From positions 1 to 34,882 of the forward strand of contig MU624653.1 of NCBI GenBank assembly GCA_025349905.2: a stretch of DNA of 34,882 nucleotides. Direction: 5' to 3'. The notes under the pieces are model-generated. The model did not search any database. It saw only the letters and a program-made list of their open reading frames with translations, and was not told the origin of the DNA. The position numbers and the translations under genes were made by a program. Position 1 is the first letter of the stretch, and each line of letters opens with the position of its first letter. Below, in pieces: positions 10,851 through 21,270 of this stretch. This DNA comes from Blastocladiella britannica (Eukaryota > Blastocladiomycota > Blastocladiomycetes > Blastocladiales > Blastocladiaceae).

Positions 10851-13800
10851 GCATCCCAGCAGCCGGGCCATACAAGGCCAGCTGCGCCTGCAATCCGCCG
10901 CCTCCTGCAGCGCCACCGCCGGCGCCATCCGCACCACCACCACCAGCAGTGGTGTACTGAAGATGCTGCGGCGAAGGATGGTGATGATGCCCACCTCCGC
11001 CGCCACCGCCCCGGTTGTAAAAATACGTGGACGCGAGCGCCGCGGACGGGTCGAACGGTGATGGGGCCGGGGGAGGTAACATATCGACGGCGACGGCGGC
11101 GCCGCCCGGATCGGCCATGGCCAGCGGTCCTCCCGCGTAATGAAACGCCGACCCAGGGCCCGCCCGTGCCGCGCCAGCACCTGCTGCGGCAACCGAAGTG
11201 GTACCGATCACGCCGCGACCACCTCCGCCGGACATGGCGTACGGGTGCCCGTAGTGGTGATGGTGGATCGGCATTGGTGGCAAGTGATGATGGTACGTTG
11301 CTGCGGTCACTGTGGCTGCCGCCGATGCTTGTGGTGGGTACGCCGAGTACCGGAGTACGGGGGACTGGGACGGCGGGCGTACAGGCGCGGCGGGGGGCGC
11401 CATGGCGCTGACCACCGCGTCCCAGTCGTACCGCCAGTCGTACTGCGCGCCTGCGGCCTGCAAGAACAACTGCCGCAGTTGCCGGTACGGCGGGTCGGCG
11501 TTGTACGGCAGTTTACGTGCGAGCGCCATGTACTGCGCAAACTCATGCGGCAGGCCCTCGCACAGTTTCTCGGGCGTCGTGTACTCCTTGACGTCCAGCA
11601 CCAGTTTCTTTTGGTCCGAGAGACTCGCGTTGGCCACGGGGCGCATGTACTTGCGCTGCCAGGGGAGGTGGCCGCGCGCGAAAAAGACGAGAATGTACCC
11701 GAGCGCCTCGAGATCGTCCCGCGGGTACTGCACTTTGCCTCGGTGAGATGCTCGGCACATGTATCGAAGGGTTCCGATGCACTGTACATTTCAACGATTT
11801 AGTTCAAATCATTTTAACTCATCTGGAAATGGGCAACATACCTTTTCGTTGTGTTTTTTCAGCGGCTCAGATCCTCCAGGCCGGGGGCAGGCAAGTCCGA
11901 AATCAATGAGGTAGATGATGTGCTGCTGGTGGCTCCCAGGCGGGCCAATCAGGATGTTTTCGGGCTATAAAAAAAGAATGGTGAGAATATATAAACCACA
12001 CAAAAAAAAGAAAGTGAAAAAAATACCTTGAGATCGCGATGCAAGTACCCTCGGGTATGCATTTCCTCCAACCGGACCAGCATCTGATCGGCAATCATGC
12101 AAACGGTCTTGATGGACAGCCGTTTCCCGCACTTGTCAAACAAGTCCTGCAGCGACGGGCCAAGGATATCCATGACCAGCATGCGGAACAGCCGCGGCTT
12201 CGCTGCTGCTGCTGCCGCCGCTGCCGCCACTGCGGCCGCCGTCGCCGCCGCCGAACGTTTGCGCGTCGTGGTCACCGGCAACCGCGTGGGAGCCGCTGGG
12301 TCCTGGTCCACGACGCATTCGCCGTACCAGTGCACGAGCGGGAACCCGGACGTGCCCTGCATCGCCAGCAACACTTTGGCCTCGCCCGGGATCAGTGGAG
12401 CTTTCGCGGTGCCCTTTTCGTCGTACACCGCCTCGGCCTTGATCGCCACAGGCGCGCGGCGGGCAATGTCGCGGTCCATTCCGACCGCTGTCGCCGCGAG
12501 CGACGTGCCAGAAACCCATGTCCCGCGGTACACGCACCCGAACGACCCGGACCCGATGCGTGGGCCAATACGGAATGCGGGGGCGCCGTTGACGCTTGGG
12601 TGGGTGGCGCCGAGCGCCGAGTCGAGCGACATGGACATGGTCGCGGACGTGCTGGTCGTTGAGCTGGCTCGGACCGTGATTGCGGGCATCGCCGGGGATG
12701 GAATGGGATCTGCTGCGACCGCTATGGTTGGCGGTGCTGCTGCTGCCGCCGCTGCTGCTGCCGCCGCTGCCGCCGCTGCTGCTGCGGCCGTGCGTGTTGT
12801 GCGCGGTTTTGGCCCCTTTGCCACCGGTTTGGTGGCCGCCTGCACTGGTGGTGGGGGTGGTTGCTGCTGCTGCTGCTGCTGCGACTTGTCGGCGATCCCG
12901 GATGCAGCCATGATGCGCGAAAGCGACGAGCTCGATCCCAGCCCAGAATCGTCCGGTGAAGGCCACCCCGCTGGCGCGCCGCCAATAATTGTCCCCTGCG
13001 GAATGGATTCCGGATGCGGGGGCGTAGCCGGCGGAACGGTCGTCGGGACTGTTGCTGCCGCCGCAGTGGCGGCCATTGCTGTCGCGGCGCTCGAGGTCAC
13101 GGGCGGTGGTGGGCCCGGGACCGGCGACATGAGCGGGCTCATCTGGTTGGCTGAGATGCGTGGCGAATGCGCGGGGGTCATGGGACTGCCCATACCGCCG
13201 CCGCCGCCGGTATCCATGTACGGCACCGGCGTCCGCAAGGCCGGGCGAGCACCGGGAGACCGTGGGACGCCGATCGCGCCAAGGGCAGCGCCAGTAAGCG
13301 TACCAGCTAGCGGCGCCGCCGAGGAGTAGTACGGATGGTACCCGTGCGCGGTCGCGTGCTGCTGCTGCTGTTGCTGCTGCTGTAAAAAATGGTACTGATG
13401 CGGGTGATGGGGAGGGTGCCCGCTTCCCGCCGCACCGAGAGCACCCCCACCGGCACCAGCACCGGCACCCGTGGGAGCCGACATGGGTCCAGACGTAGGG
13501 GACGCAGGGGCCGTGCCGCCGCCACCAGTGCTCCCGAGCGGGTTGGGGAACGGTGGGGGCGGCTGGAGCGGAGTGTACACTGGCGCGTACGCCTGCGGGT
13601 GCGTGGCGGCGGCAGCAGCAGCGGCAGCGGCAGCGGCAGCGATCGCGCTCCCAAACGCGGCCTGGGGAATGGCAGAGGCCGGTGGCGGCCACCCGGTTGG
13701 GAGAGCTGGCGGACGCGGCCAGCCGTATATGCCCGCGGCCGCTGCATAGTGGTGTTGGGCGGCAGCGGCAGCAGCGGCAGCGGCGGCAGCGGCAGCCAGC

Positions 13801-14708
13801 ATGGTGCTCTGGCCGTGCTGTTGCTGCTGCTGTTGCTGTTGCTGCTGGTAATGGTATTGCTGCTGCTGCTGCTGCTGGTACATTTGCTGCTGCTGCTGCT
13901 GGAGATGGCGGTGGGTGGCGGCAGCAGCAGCAGCCGCAGCGGCAGAAGCGCTCTGACCAGGACCAGAGCCAGCACCAGGGCCACCGGTGGCATCAGAGGA
14001 AGCGGCGGCGGCACCGACGAGGTGATCGAGGTACGGGTTAGACTGGAAGGGCGTGGTGTCGTGGCCGTGGTGGCGGTCGTACTGGTGAGAATGGTACTGC
14101 TGTTGCTGCTGTTGCTGTTGCTGATACTGCTGGTGGTACGGCTGGTACTGCGGGTACTGTGAGTACTGTGCGTACTGCGAGTATGGTTGCTGCTGCTGCT
14201 GCTGCTGGGAGTGGTGGGGGTGGTAAGGGTATGCTGATGTAGACGACGGTCCAGCCGCGGCAGCCGCCGAAGAGGGCGGGTAAAGCAAGTATTGGGGCGA
14301 AGGAAGGTGAGGGTGGTGGTGATGGTGGTGGTGGTGGAGCGGGTGGTACGCAGTCGCCGGGCCCGACGACGACGGCGGCGGCAGCGGGGTAGCTACGTCC
14401 TCGTCCAGGTCCTCCAATGGGCACTGATCGATCATCGCATCGGGTCCGTCTCCAGTTTCAGCAACAGCAGCCACGGCAGCAGCAGAGGCCGAGGTCGGTG
14501 GGGGCCAGTATCCCAATGGGGTGGGTGGTGCGCGCAGGGGCATTGGCACGGCTGCTGCCACTACTGTTCCTCCTGGCGTTGGTGGTTGGGCGTACATGGC
14601 GGACTCGGCAGGTCGCAGCAGCAGGTCACGAGATACACGGGGCGAAGACGACGGACGTCGAGTGTGTAGCAGCAGATCTGGTGGGGAGCGGCGGGGGGAC
14701 TTGGGCAT
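10846..14708 (-). CDS. Casein kinase 1 family Ser/Thr kinase with giant Q/A/H-rich N-terminus
   Basis: Protein of 1,246 residues from exons 14708-12027, 11964-11842 and 11781-10846; intron phases are all zero. The kinase domain spans residues about 712-1062: glycine loop IGSGSFGCVYRG, catalytic Lys757 (PVAIKAE), Glu776, the CK1 signature MDILGPSLQDLFDKCGKRL, HRDLKPENIL with Asp892, IDFGLA with Asp915, then IGTLRYM and YPRDDLEALGY. These fit the CK1 group, which uses the RDDLE motif in place of APE. All catalytic residues are present. Two insertions are unusual: about 20 residues between the Gly loop and Lys757, and about 45 residues with a poly-Ala run before FRMLVMDILG. The first 700 residues are low complexity, with His8, several Gln runs, Gln-Tyr repeats and a roughly 19-residue Ala run. 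The tail after 1062 is Pro/Gly/His-rich. It lies tandem to and downstream of the KMO gene, 248 bases away. Substrates cannot be read from sequence. Confidence 0.93.
12735..12790 (-). repeat. GCN-type poly-Ala tract in the kinase N-terminus
   Basis: About 18-19 consecutive Ala codons (GCA and GCG mixed) lie just upstream of the kinase domain, preceded by a Lys/Arg-Thr segment. Codon mixing suggests amino-acid-level maintenance. Confidence 0.8.
13815..13912 (-). repeat. Clustered CAG/CAA poly-Gln tracts in the kinase N-terminus
   Basis: Three Gln runs separated by His-Tyr or Met-Tyr encode a nearly continuous Gln/Tyr/His stretch. Further Gln runs of the same gene lie at about 13362-13383 and 12859-12883. 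Together with the Ala tracts they make this exon the most slippage-prone DNA in the window. Confidence 0.85.
14079..14231 (-). repeat. Gln-Tyr prion-like segment
   Basis: Residues about 160-210 of the kinase consist almost only of Gln, Tyr, Ser, Pro and His, with the phrases SQYAQYSQYPQYQPY and YHQQYQQQ flanked by runs of seven and nine Gln. Regularly spaced Tyr in a Gln/Ser background is the composition of FUS-like condensate-forming domains. Confidence 0.75.
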
Positions 14709-14956
14709 GCGATTCTTTTATTCTTTGCACCTCAACGGTTGTCCTGGCGGTTGATTTGTGTGTGGTGTCTTTTGATGGTGGTATGAGAGATGTCTCGTCG
14801 TCGTCCGCGTTCTTGGGGATGGCCGTCCGCGAATGTGGTTGCTGGTAGGATTGTTGGTGGGAGCTGTCGAGACTGGAAGGTCCGTCCTTACGAGGAGCAG
14901 GGTGTTCGTTGCACTGAACGCCTGACCTTTTTGTTCTCAAAAGAGCGCATATATTT

Positions 14957-16740
14957 TCACTCACGGCGCACTACGCGCAGACTCGTCTCCAGCACGCGCT
15001 CCATCAGCGACCGCGGGCCCTCGCCCATGACACTCACCACCGACACCACCGCGCCCGTGACCGTGGCCGTCGCCTCCTCCAGCAACTTCCCGCTCGACGC
15101 CGACGACGATCCCACTGCGGTCGTAGTCGCCGCCGCAGCCGCCGCCAGCGCCGGAGCGTGCTGACTGCGGGAATGACGGGCCACAATCGCCATGGCCGCC
15201 GCGACCGTACCCCCGAGCGCCACCACTCCACCGGCAGCCACGATCGCGAGCGCAATGCGGCGCAACGCACGGCCCCGGGCCAAACACTCGGCGTACGGGG
15301 TGGACGTGAATGCGACCATGGTGTACAGTGGAGTCGCCCAGAACGGGAGCGCGCGCGACAACAGCCGCTCCACGACCCGCTGGGCCCGGAACACGCGCGA
15401 GGCCACGCCCGCGCGCATTTCCTCGTAGTTGGCCAGCGCCAAGTCGCACATGGCCGCCACGTCCACGTGGCGCGCGGTCGAGTAGGACGCCAGCGCGGCG
15501 CCCAGCGACGCGTCCTTGATGGCGCCGCGCGGGACCGCGGGGATTGAAGCCGACGTGGGGCCCGTCGCAGTGACGCCGTGCGCGCGCAGGTGTGCAAACA
15601 GGACCTGCACGTCCTCGAACCCGCAGTTCATGCCCTGGCCAAAGAAGGGCACCATGGCGTGTGCGGCGTCGCCAATGATCACCGCGCGGTCCAGGACATG
15701 GTACGGCTTGGCCTTGATGGTCATCAGCGGGCCGCGCGGGTTGCCAAAGAACTCGGCCTCCAGGTCCGGGAGCATGGGGACCGCGTCGGCAAACTCACGC
15801 GCAAACAGCTCACGCAGGTCGGCCGGGGTCTTGACCGCGTCCAGCAGGTTCCACGGCGCAAACATGGTGCAGGTGAAGGATCCGTCCGGGTTGGCCAGCG
15901 CAATCATCATGTACGACCCGCGCGGCCAAATGTGCAGGTGGTTGGGGTCCAGGTGGAACGCCAGGCGCGGGTTCCCACGGGCGGCGGCCTCCGCGGGTGG
16001 CATGGCGGCCGGGATCGTGAGCTCGAGGTACGCGTGGTCAATGTACTCTTGCTGGAACGCCATGCGGGCGGGGCGCATCAGTTCGCGGCGGACGGCCGAG
16101 TGCGCGCCGTCGGCGCCCACCACCAGGTCGGCGGTGACCGTGATCGGCTCCCCAATCGCCCGGTTGATCATGGCCACTTTGCCCATGTCCAGCTGCGCCG
16201 ACGTGATCTCGTGGTTAAAGTACAGCGACACGTTGGGCAGCGCGTCGGCCAGGTCCAGCAGATGCTCGTTGAGCATGCGCCGGTCGATCGAGTAGATGCA
16301 CTCGCCGTCCATCCCGTACGGCAGCGACGCCTGGTCGCCGGTCCGCGAGTGCACCATGCGCGCGTGCATCGGCACCGCGAGGGCCATCAGCTTGTCGATC
16401 TGCACGCCTCGGGTGCCTCGGAGCGCCGTGATGCCGCGGTGCGACAGGGCCAAGTTGATGCTGCGCACGCGCGAAAAGGTCTCCTTGCGCAGGTCTTTTC
16501 ATTTAATGAGTACTTTGATTGACTTGAGGATGTTTAAGGTGATTAAGTACCGTTCCGCATTTCGTACACGCGCACGTTCCAGCCGGCCTCGGCAAAGTAC
16601 AGGGCCGCCAGGGCACCGACAAGCCCCGCACCAATGACCACGACCGTCTTTTGCGTGGTGGACGACGATGAGGGCGAGTTCGGTGCGCGTACGGGCGACG
16701 TAGAGCGCGAGCGTGCAGGGGCGGTATCGTGTGTGGTCAT
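14957..16740 (-). CDS. KMO: Kynurenine 3-monooxygenase
   Basis: FAD-dependent hydroxylase converting L-kynurenine to 3-hydroxykynurenine with NADPH and O2, in de novo NAD synthesis (BNA4 in yeast); located at the mitochondrial outer membrane. Exons are 16740-16551 and 16494-14957, 575 residues. Seen: Rossmann FAD motif GAGLVG at residues 37-42 ending at Glu60, the family phrase RSINLALSHRG, the DG motif VVGADGAHSAVRRE near residue 190, and the GD motif IIGDAAHAMVPFFGQGMNCG near 338. A C-terminal hydrophobic segment (about residues 477-502, Ala/Val/Gly-rich) after the last helix matches the membrane anchor of the family. Thirty Ser/Pro/Thr-rich residues precede the Rossmann fold, more than usual. 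The intron lies between VYEMRN and DLRKETF, right after the first beta-alpha-beta unit. It is divergent from DRC4 (203 bases). The length is a little over the usual 450-490 because of both ends. Confidence 0.96.
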
Positions 16741-16943
16741 TGTCGTCTCTGTTGTGCTGTTATCGAAGAAGGGGGGAGCGAAGGTGATGGTGATCGTTTG
16801 AAAGAGAGATCGACGAAACGAGAGCACTTTAATCCGTCGTCCTGGACTTGGCCGTTCTCGCGAAATCACCCCACATCAATTTTCAAGCATTTCCCACTCC
16901 CAACCTCTCATTTCATAAATTATTTGCAGATTTTTTTTTTTAA

Positions 16944-18717
16944 ATGGTACATCATATCCTGATAAACAGACGATGCTGACAACTAACTGATATTCGTTGA
17001 TCCACAGTCGGCACGAAAGGCTTCTGGGAAAAAGGCAGGATCAGCCCGGAAAGGAGGATCCGCCAAGGCACCAACCGATGCGGCTCCGCTAACGATTGAT
17101 ACCATGACCCGCGAGCAGTTGCTGGAGGAGGTGAAAAAAGTGCAGACGGAGCTCAACACGGAGCGCGAGGAGCGAAACTTTTTCCAATTGGAGCGAGTAC
17201 GCACTCATCATTCCATATGGCATTTGCATTACACAAGAGCACTCAAAATTTTGATTAAAAGGACAAAATCAATGCCCTGTGGGAAATTACCAAACATGAA
17301 ATGGCCGAATCAAAAGCCATGCTCCTCAACAAGGATCGCGAGCTCGAGGAGCAGGAGGAAAAACACCAGGTGGAAATCAAGGTACGCTGAATCTTAGCAA
17401 TTTAATTGCAGTGACCTTACATATCTCACACACTCATTGAAATGCATGTTTAACAATAGGTCTACAAGCAAAAAGTAAAGCACCTGCTCTACGAGTACCA
17501 AAACAATGTCGCACACCTGCAAACCTCCCACACCAAGGGCCTTACACAGTCGTCGTCCGAGCACGACGACCAGCAAGCGGTGCTGCGTAAAGACAAGCGC
17601 GCGCTTAAGCTGGAGCTCAAGGAGCTGGAACTCTCACACGAGGACGTGGTGCGGTCGCTCAAGGCCAAGCACGACACCGAGATCTACGCGCTCCGCGTCG
17701 ACTTTGAGCGGCGCGCGCGCGAGCTAGCCACCAAATATGACAAGAAGATCAAGTCGATTCGCGACGACCTGGAGTTGCGCCGCAAGAACGAGATCCACGA
17801 GATTGAGGAGCGCAAGAATGGCCAGATCAACGCCCTCATGAAGAACCATGAGAAGGCCTTTGCCGAAATCAAGAACTACTACAACGACATTACCCTCAAC
17901 AACTTGGCCTTGATCAACTCGCTCAAGGAGCAGGTCGAGGAGATGAAAAAGAAGGAGGAGCGCAACGAGAAGCTCATGTCGGATATCGCTGCCGAGAACA
18001 AGCGCTTGTCGGAGCCGCTTCAGGTATGCTTTTTGCTTTTTTGGTGAGACTGAATCAGCTTAGGGGAAATCTCACTTGGAATTGCAACCATGAAAATAGG
18101 CAGCACTCGCCGAGGGCGAAGACTTGCGCAAAAAGCTCTCGTCTTACCAAAAAGACAAAATGTCGCTTCAAAACTCCAAAGCGCGGCTGAAGGTGCTCGA
18201 GGAAGCCCACAAGTCTCTGTCATGGGAGCACGAGGTCCTGCAGCAACGATTCGCCCAGGTCGAAAAGGAGCGCGACGACCTGTACTCGCAGTTCCTCTCG
18301 CGGGTGGTGGAGGTGCAGCAAAAGACTGGATTCAAGAACCTGATGCTGGAAAAGAAGCTCGAGGCGCTTCGATCGTCGCTGGAGAAGAAGGACATGCAAT
18401 TGCACGAGCTCCTGGCCCAGTCGCATGTCGACCCCACCACCGCCGCCAGCATCTCCAAGAAACTGGACGAAATCATTGACGCCAAGAACCTCCAGATTCG
18501 CGAGTTGCAGCTTGATCTTGCGCGCGTCACCAAGGTACATACCTTTTTTTTGTACATTGAAACAATTTTGTCTCACACATTCATTAAACAGGCGTACAAC
18601 GACCTGATTCGGACCTTCCAGGCCAAAATGGTAGAGAATGGCATTCCAACCGACGACTTGAACCTCAAGCCGCTCGTAACGAATGCAACAGTGCTCCCGA
18701 TCGTATCGCTCAAATAG
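16944..18717 (+). CDS. DRC4: Dynein regulatory complex subunit 4 (GAS8/trypanin)
   Basis: Core coiled-coil subunit of the nexin-dynein regulatory complex in motile 9+2 axonemes, needed for normal flagellar beating. Exons are 16944-16946, 17008-17196, 17262-17381, 17460-18023, 18100-18534 and 18592-18717, giving 478 residues, a length I recall as equal to human GAS8. Almost the whole chain aligns with the family: [100 protein letters not shown] and [17 protein letters not shown]. The first coding exon appears to be the ATG alone, followed by GTACAT; exon 2 then supplies a Lys/Ser/Gly-rich start like the basic N-terminus of animal GAS8. Using the ATG at 17104 instead would lose that conserved part. 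All internal introns are phase 0. It implies a flagellated life stage. Confidence 0.96.
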
Positions 18718-18733
18718 AACCGGAACTTGTGAA

Positions 18734-18743
18734 AATAAATAAA
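18734..18743 (+). terminator. Overlapping AATAAA poly(A) signals of DRC4
   Basis: AATAAATAAA contains two overlapping hexamers 17-26 bases after the DRC4 stop and about 50 bases before the convergent gene's stop, so the two 3' ends probably overlap. Confidence 0.6.
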
Positions 18744-18794
18744 TGGTTATGTTTTTTTTTGTGCGTGTGGATGCCAACATCATTCACGGCACAC

Positions 18795-21083
18795 TCACGC
18801 GACGACAACAGTCCACCCTTGACCACCGTTGGCAGCGGCCTCAACCAGATCCGCCATAATCAGTGCGACACTTTGCTGATGGTCCGCGTTCCGGCCATCA
18901 AATGGTTCCAGCACGACTTGGAGTGGTGAAAGGGCTGCTGGGCCTTCCACTGTCCCATTACTACCGCCGTTGCGCGTAGATGGCGGCACTAAGTGCGTTG
19001 CTTGGTCGGCAAGTGTTGCCAGCGCCCGCAAGATGTGCTGTTGCGGGTCCGGCGACGAGATGTGAATGACGACGCGATCGAGGGCCGTCACCAGGCCCGC
19101 CTGCGGGGTATTGGCGATCCGATGCCAGACGGCACGGCACCCGCGGGGTAACGCAGTGGCAGTGTCGGACCTTGCGTCGGCGGTGGAAACGTGCCAGTCC
19201 AAATGCATGGTCGCCACCGGTTTTGCGCCGGGAGACTCGGTTGGTGGAACTGACAGCCGCTTCCACGAGACCACCTCGAGCGCAGGGGCAAGCGACGACA
19301 GGGCCTCCAGCACCGCGGCATCGATCCCGTACGCGGTAAACACCTTCAAGTGCGTAGCGGGGAGCGTGAGCCGTTCCAAGTTGCCCGATCGAATCTGGAT
19401 TTGGCGCAGGCCCGTGCAGTACACGGAATCAAACTGCCGCAGCATCACCGACACCGCCTGCGGGTGCCGGTCGGCCACGTCGGGGGATAGACTGAGTTCC
19501 AGCCGTTCCAGGCTCGGCAACTTGAGCACCGATGTGGCGGAAATCGGGCCATGGAGCACCATTTTGCGCAGTTGTGGCCGGTACTGCCAGTCGACGAGCC
19601 CTTGCACCGTTAGCCACCGCGACTCGCGGCCCGCGAGATGCAGCGTGCGCACCGCCAAGCTCGGTGGGCCGGGGAGCGACGTGACAAAATTGACCGAGAG
19701 CTCGGTCAGGAGCGGGAGCTGCAGGTCCGTAAGCCACTGGTACGCTTGAATGTCGTACAGCGCCGCCCGGGTGAGCCTTGGAAACAGCCCCTGGCCCGGC
19801 ACGACGGGCGGCGTCGTTGCGCCGTTCAAGAGGCCATTAGACGTAGAGGTGTTTGAATCGAGGAGTCGGGCATGCAAATCGAGCTCCACGAGCGAGGAGA
19901 GCTGGCCCAGCGATCGGAACGCCGAGGCGCTAATGTACGCGCCGCCCTGGATGACGAGCTGCGTGAGGGCTGGGAAATGTTCGGCACGGAAATCGTGCAG
20001 CTCCATGTCGCGCGAGCCCAGCAGCGTGAGGGACCGCAGCTCTGGCGCGTAAATGGTCAGGTCGGGGTTGGCAAACACCTGGCCAAATCGCTCCACGGAC
20101 ATGCGCAGCTTGCGGAGGTGGGATGTCAGTGGACCCGAGATGAGGCCCGCCGGGTCCAGGCCGGGAAGTAAAGTAGCGACGCCGCCATCGACCGCCAGCT
20201 CGTGCAGGAACCGGAGACCAATCAGGTTCACAAACAGCTCGTTGCTGAATGGGCACGACGGGTCGCTCGAAAGCCGGAGCGAGAGCGGGTGCGAGTCCCC
20301 AATGGCATCGTTGATCGACGACAGGTACTCGGTGGTGTGGAACCGCTCGGTATAGTACAGGTGCAGCTCCACCAGCCGCGACATGTCAAACAGCGGATCG
20401 TCCAGGTCCTCGAGCTCCGAGTCGCTCGCGTCGGCCGGGTCCCAGTCGCTCACGGTGGACCGCACTGCAAAGACTTTGAGCATGGCACGTCCGCGCAGCG
20501 CGTCACGCAAGTGTGCGGCGGGAAATCCGCGGTCGTAATGGAAGGTCACGATCTGGCACCGTGGGAAGCGGCCCAGGAACTCGTCGGCGTAGTCGCAGTC
20601 GGCGTCGCTGAGGAACGCTAGCCACCGCACTGCATCGCGCTGCACCACCAGTGAGTGGTCGCGCTGCGGGATGAGTGGCAGCGGGCTGCAGTACTCCTCG
20701 GACCCAAAGAAGTGGCCGCGGTGGATAATCAGCTTGCCCGACGCGTCGTGCGCGGTGGTCAGCGGTGAGAAGTGGCCCGTGATGGGGTCCATGGCTCCGA
20801 GCGTCAGCACCGACCACAGCGTGTCGCGGATGACAGACCGCCAGGCTGGAATGGCGCGGGCGAGCAGCCACAGTCGGGTGCGTTCCTGCTCGAGCGTGTG
20901 GCGCAAGGTCAGGCTGCGCGCGGGGACCGTGTACGGGCGGAGGTCCATGGTGGCTGGATTTGCTGCGCTGGAAAGGACGGGGGCCAACTGCGTGAGCAGC
21001 AGCTGGAGCGGGACCAGTGGGAGGTGCGACCATCCGCGCAGGAGCAGCGCGACTGCTTCTTCGCCTTGGTGTTGCAGGGGCAT
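18795..21083 (-). CDS. F-box-like / leucine-rich-repeat-like protein
   Basis: Intronless frame of 762 residues. The N-terminus (about residues 55-97) contains LWLLARAIPAWRSVIRDTLW, which resembles the second half of an F-box (hydrophobic-x-W-x-x-h-x-x-x-x-L-W). From about residue 236 to 560, irregular Leu-rich segments recur: LVELHLYY, LRKLRMSVERF, LRSLTLLG, LTQLVIQGGAYI, LVELDLHARLL, LRKMVLHGPI, LERLELSLSP. These look like degenerate LRRs of an F-box/LRR protein, which would recruit substrates to an SCF ubiquitin ligase; this is inference from a weak match. The last 200 residues are not repeat-like. The ATG at 21083 is the first in frame. It lies tandem to and downstream of the CCDC13-like gene, 187 bases away, and convergent with DRC4 (77 bases between stops). 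An alternative is an LRR protein without F-box function. Confidence 0.78.
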   Translation of the reverse strand: MPLQHQGEEAVALLLRGWSHLPLVPLQLLLTQLAPVLSSAANPATMDLRPYTVPARSLTLRHTLEQERTRLWLLARAIPAWRSVIRDTLWSVLTLGAMDPITGHFSPLTTAHDASGKLIIHRGHFFGSEEYCSPLPLIPQRDHSLVVQRDAVRWLAFLSDADCDYADEFLGRFPRCQIVTFHYDRGFPAAHLRDALRGRAMLKVFAVRSTVSDWDPADASDSELEDLDDPLFDMSRLVELHLYYTERFHTTEYLSSINDAIGDSHPLSLRLSSDPSCPFSNELFVNLIGLRFLHELAVDGGVATLLPGLDPAGLISGPLTSHLRKLRMSVERFGQVFANPDLTIYAPELRSLTLLGSRDMELHDFRAEHFPALTQLVIQGGAYISASAFRSLGQLSSLVELDLHARLLDSNTSTSNGLLNGATTPPVVPGQGLFPRLTRAALYDIQAYQWLTDLQLPLLTELSVNFVTSLPGPPSLAVRTLHLAGRESRWLTVQGLVDWQYRPQLRKMVLHGPISATSVLKLPSLERLELSLSPDVADRHPQAVSVMLRQFDSVYCTGLRQIQIRSGNLERLTLPATHLKVFTAYGIDAAVLEALSSLAPALEVVSWKRLSVPPTESPGAKPVATMHLDWHVSTADARSDTATALPRGCRAVWHRIANTPQAGLVTALDRVVIHISSPDPQQHILRALATLADQATHLVPPSTRNGGSNGTVEGPAALSPLQVVLEPFDGRNADHQQSVALIMADLVEAAANGGQGWTVVVA

Positions 21084-21270
21084 ATTGTTTTTACTTTCTC
21101 TGCTATGCTATTCTCTGCTCGACCGAGATCAAGATCTTGCGTGTGTGTGCAAAAGCGTTGAAGGCAACCGCCGTTCGTGTGTTGGCCGCAAAGGGAAGGA
21201 TGAAAAAAATATGAAGGTGCAGCACCCAACCACGGCGGCTATATTTTGGACAACCCCCCGACATACCTGT

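Noticed and set aside
12097..13329. Long plus-strand open frame of about 410 codons opposite the kinase gene
   Set aside because: It is the complement of Ala/Pro/Gln-rich coding DNA with a strong GC third-position bias, which opens frames on the opposite strand. It has no domain, and the kinase frame is clearly the coding one.
13362..14210. Trinucleotide repeats as a CRISPR-like or satellite array
   Set aside because: They are in-frame CAG/CAA and GCN codon runs inside one exon with no constant spacer pattern.
15578..16522. Plus-strand open frame of about 314 codons opposite the KMO gene
   Set aside because: KMO motifs are complete on the minus strand; the opposite frame is Arg/His/Val-rich with no recognisable feature.
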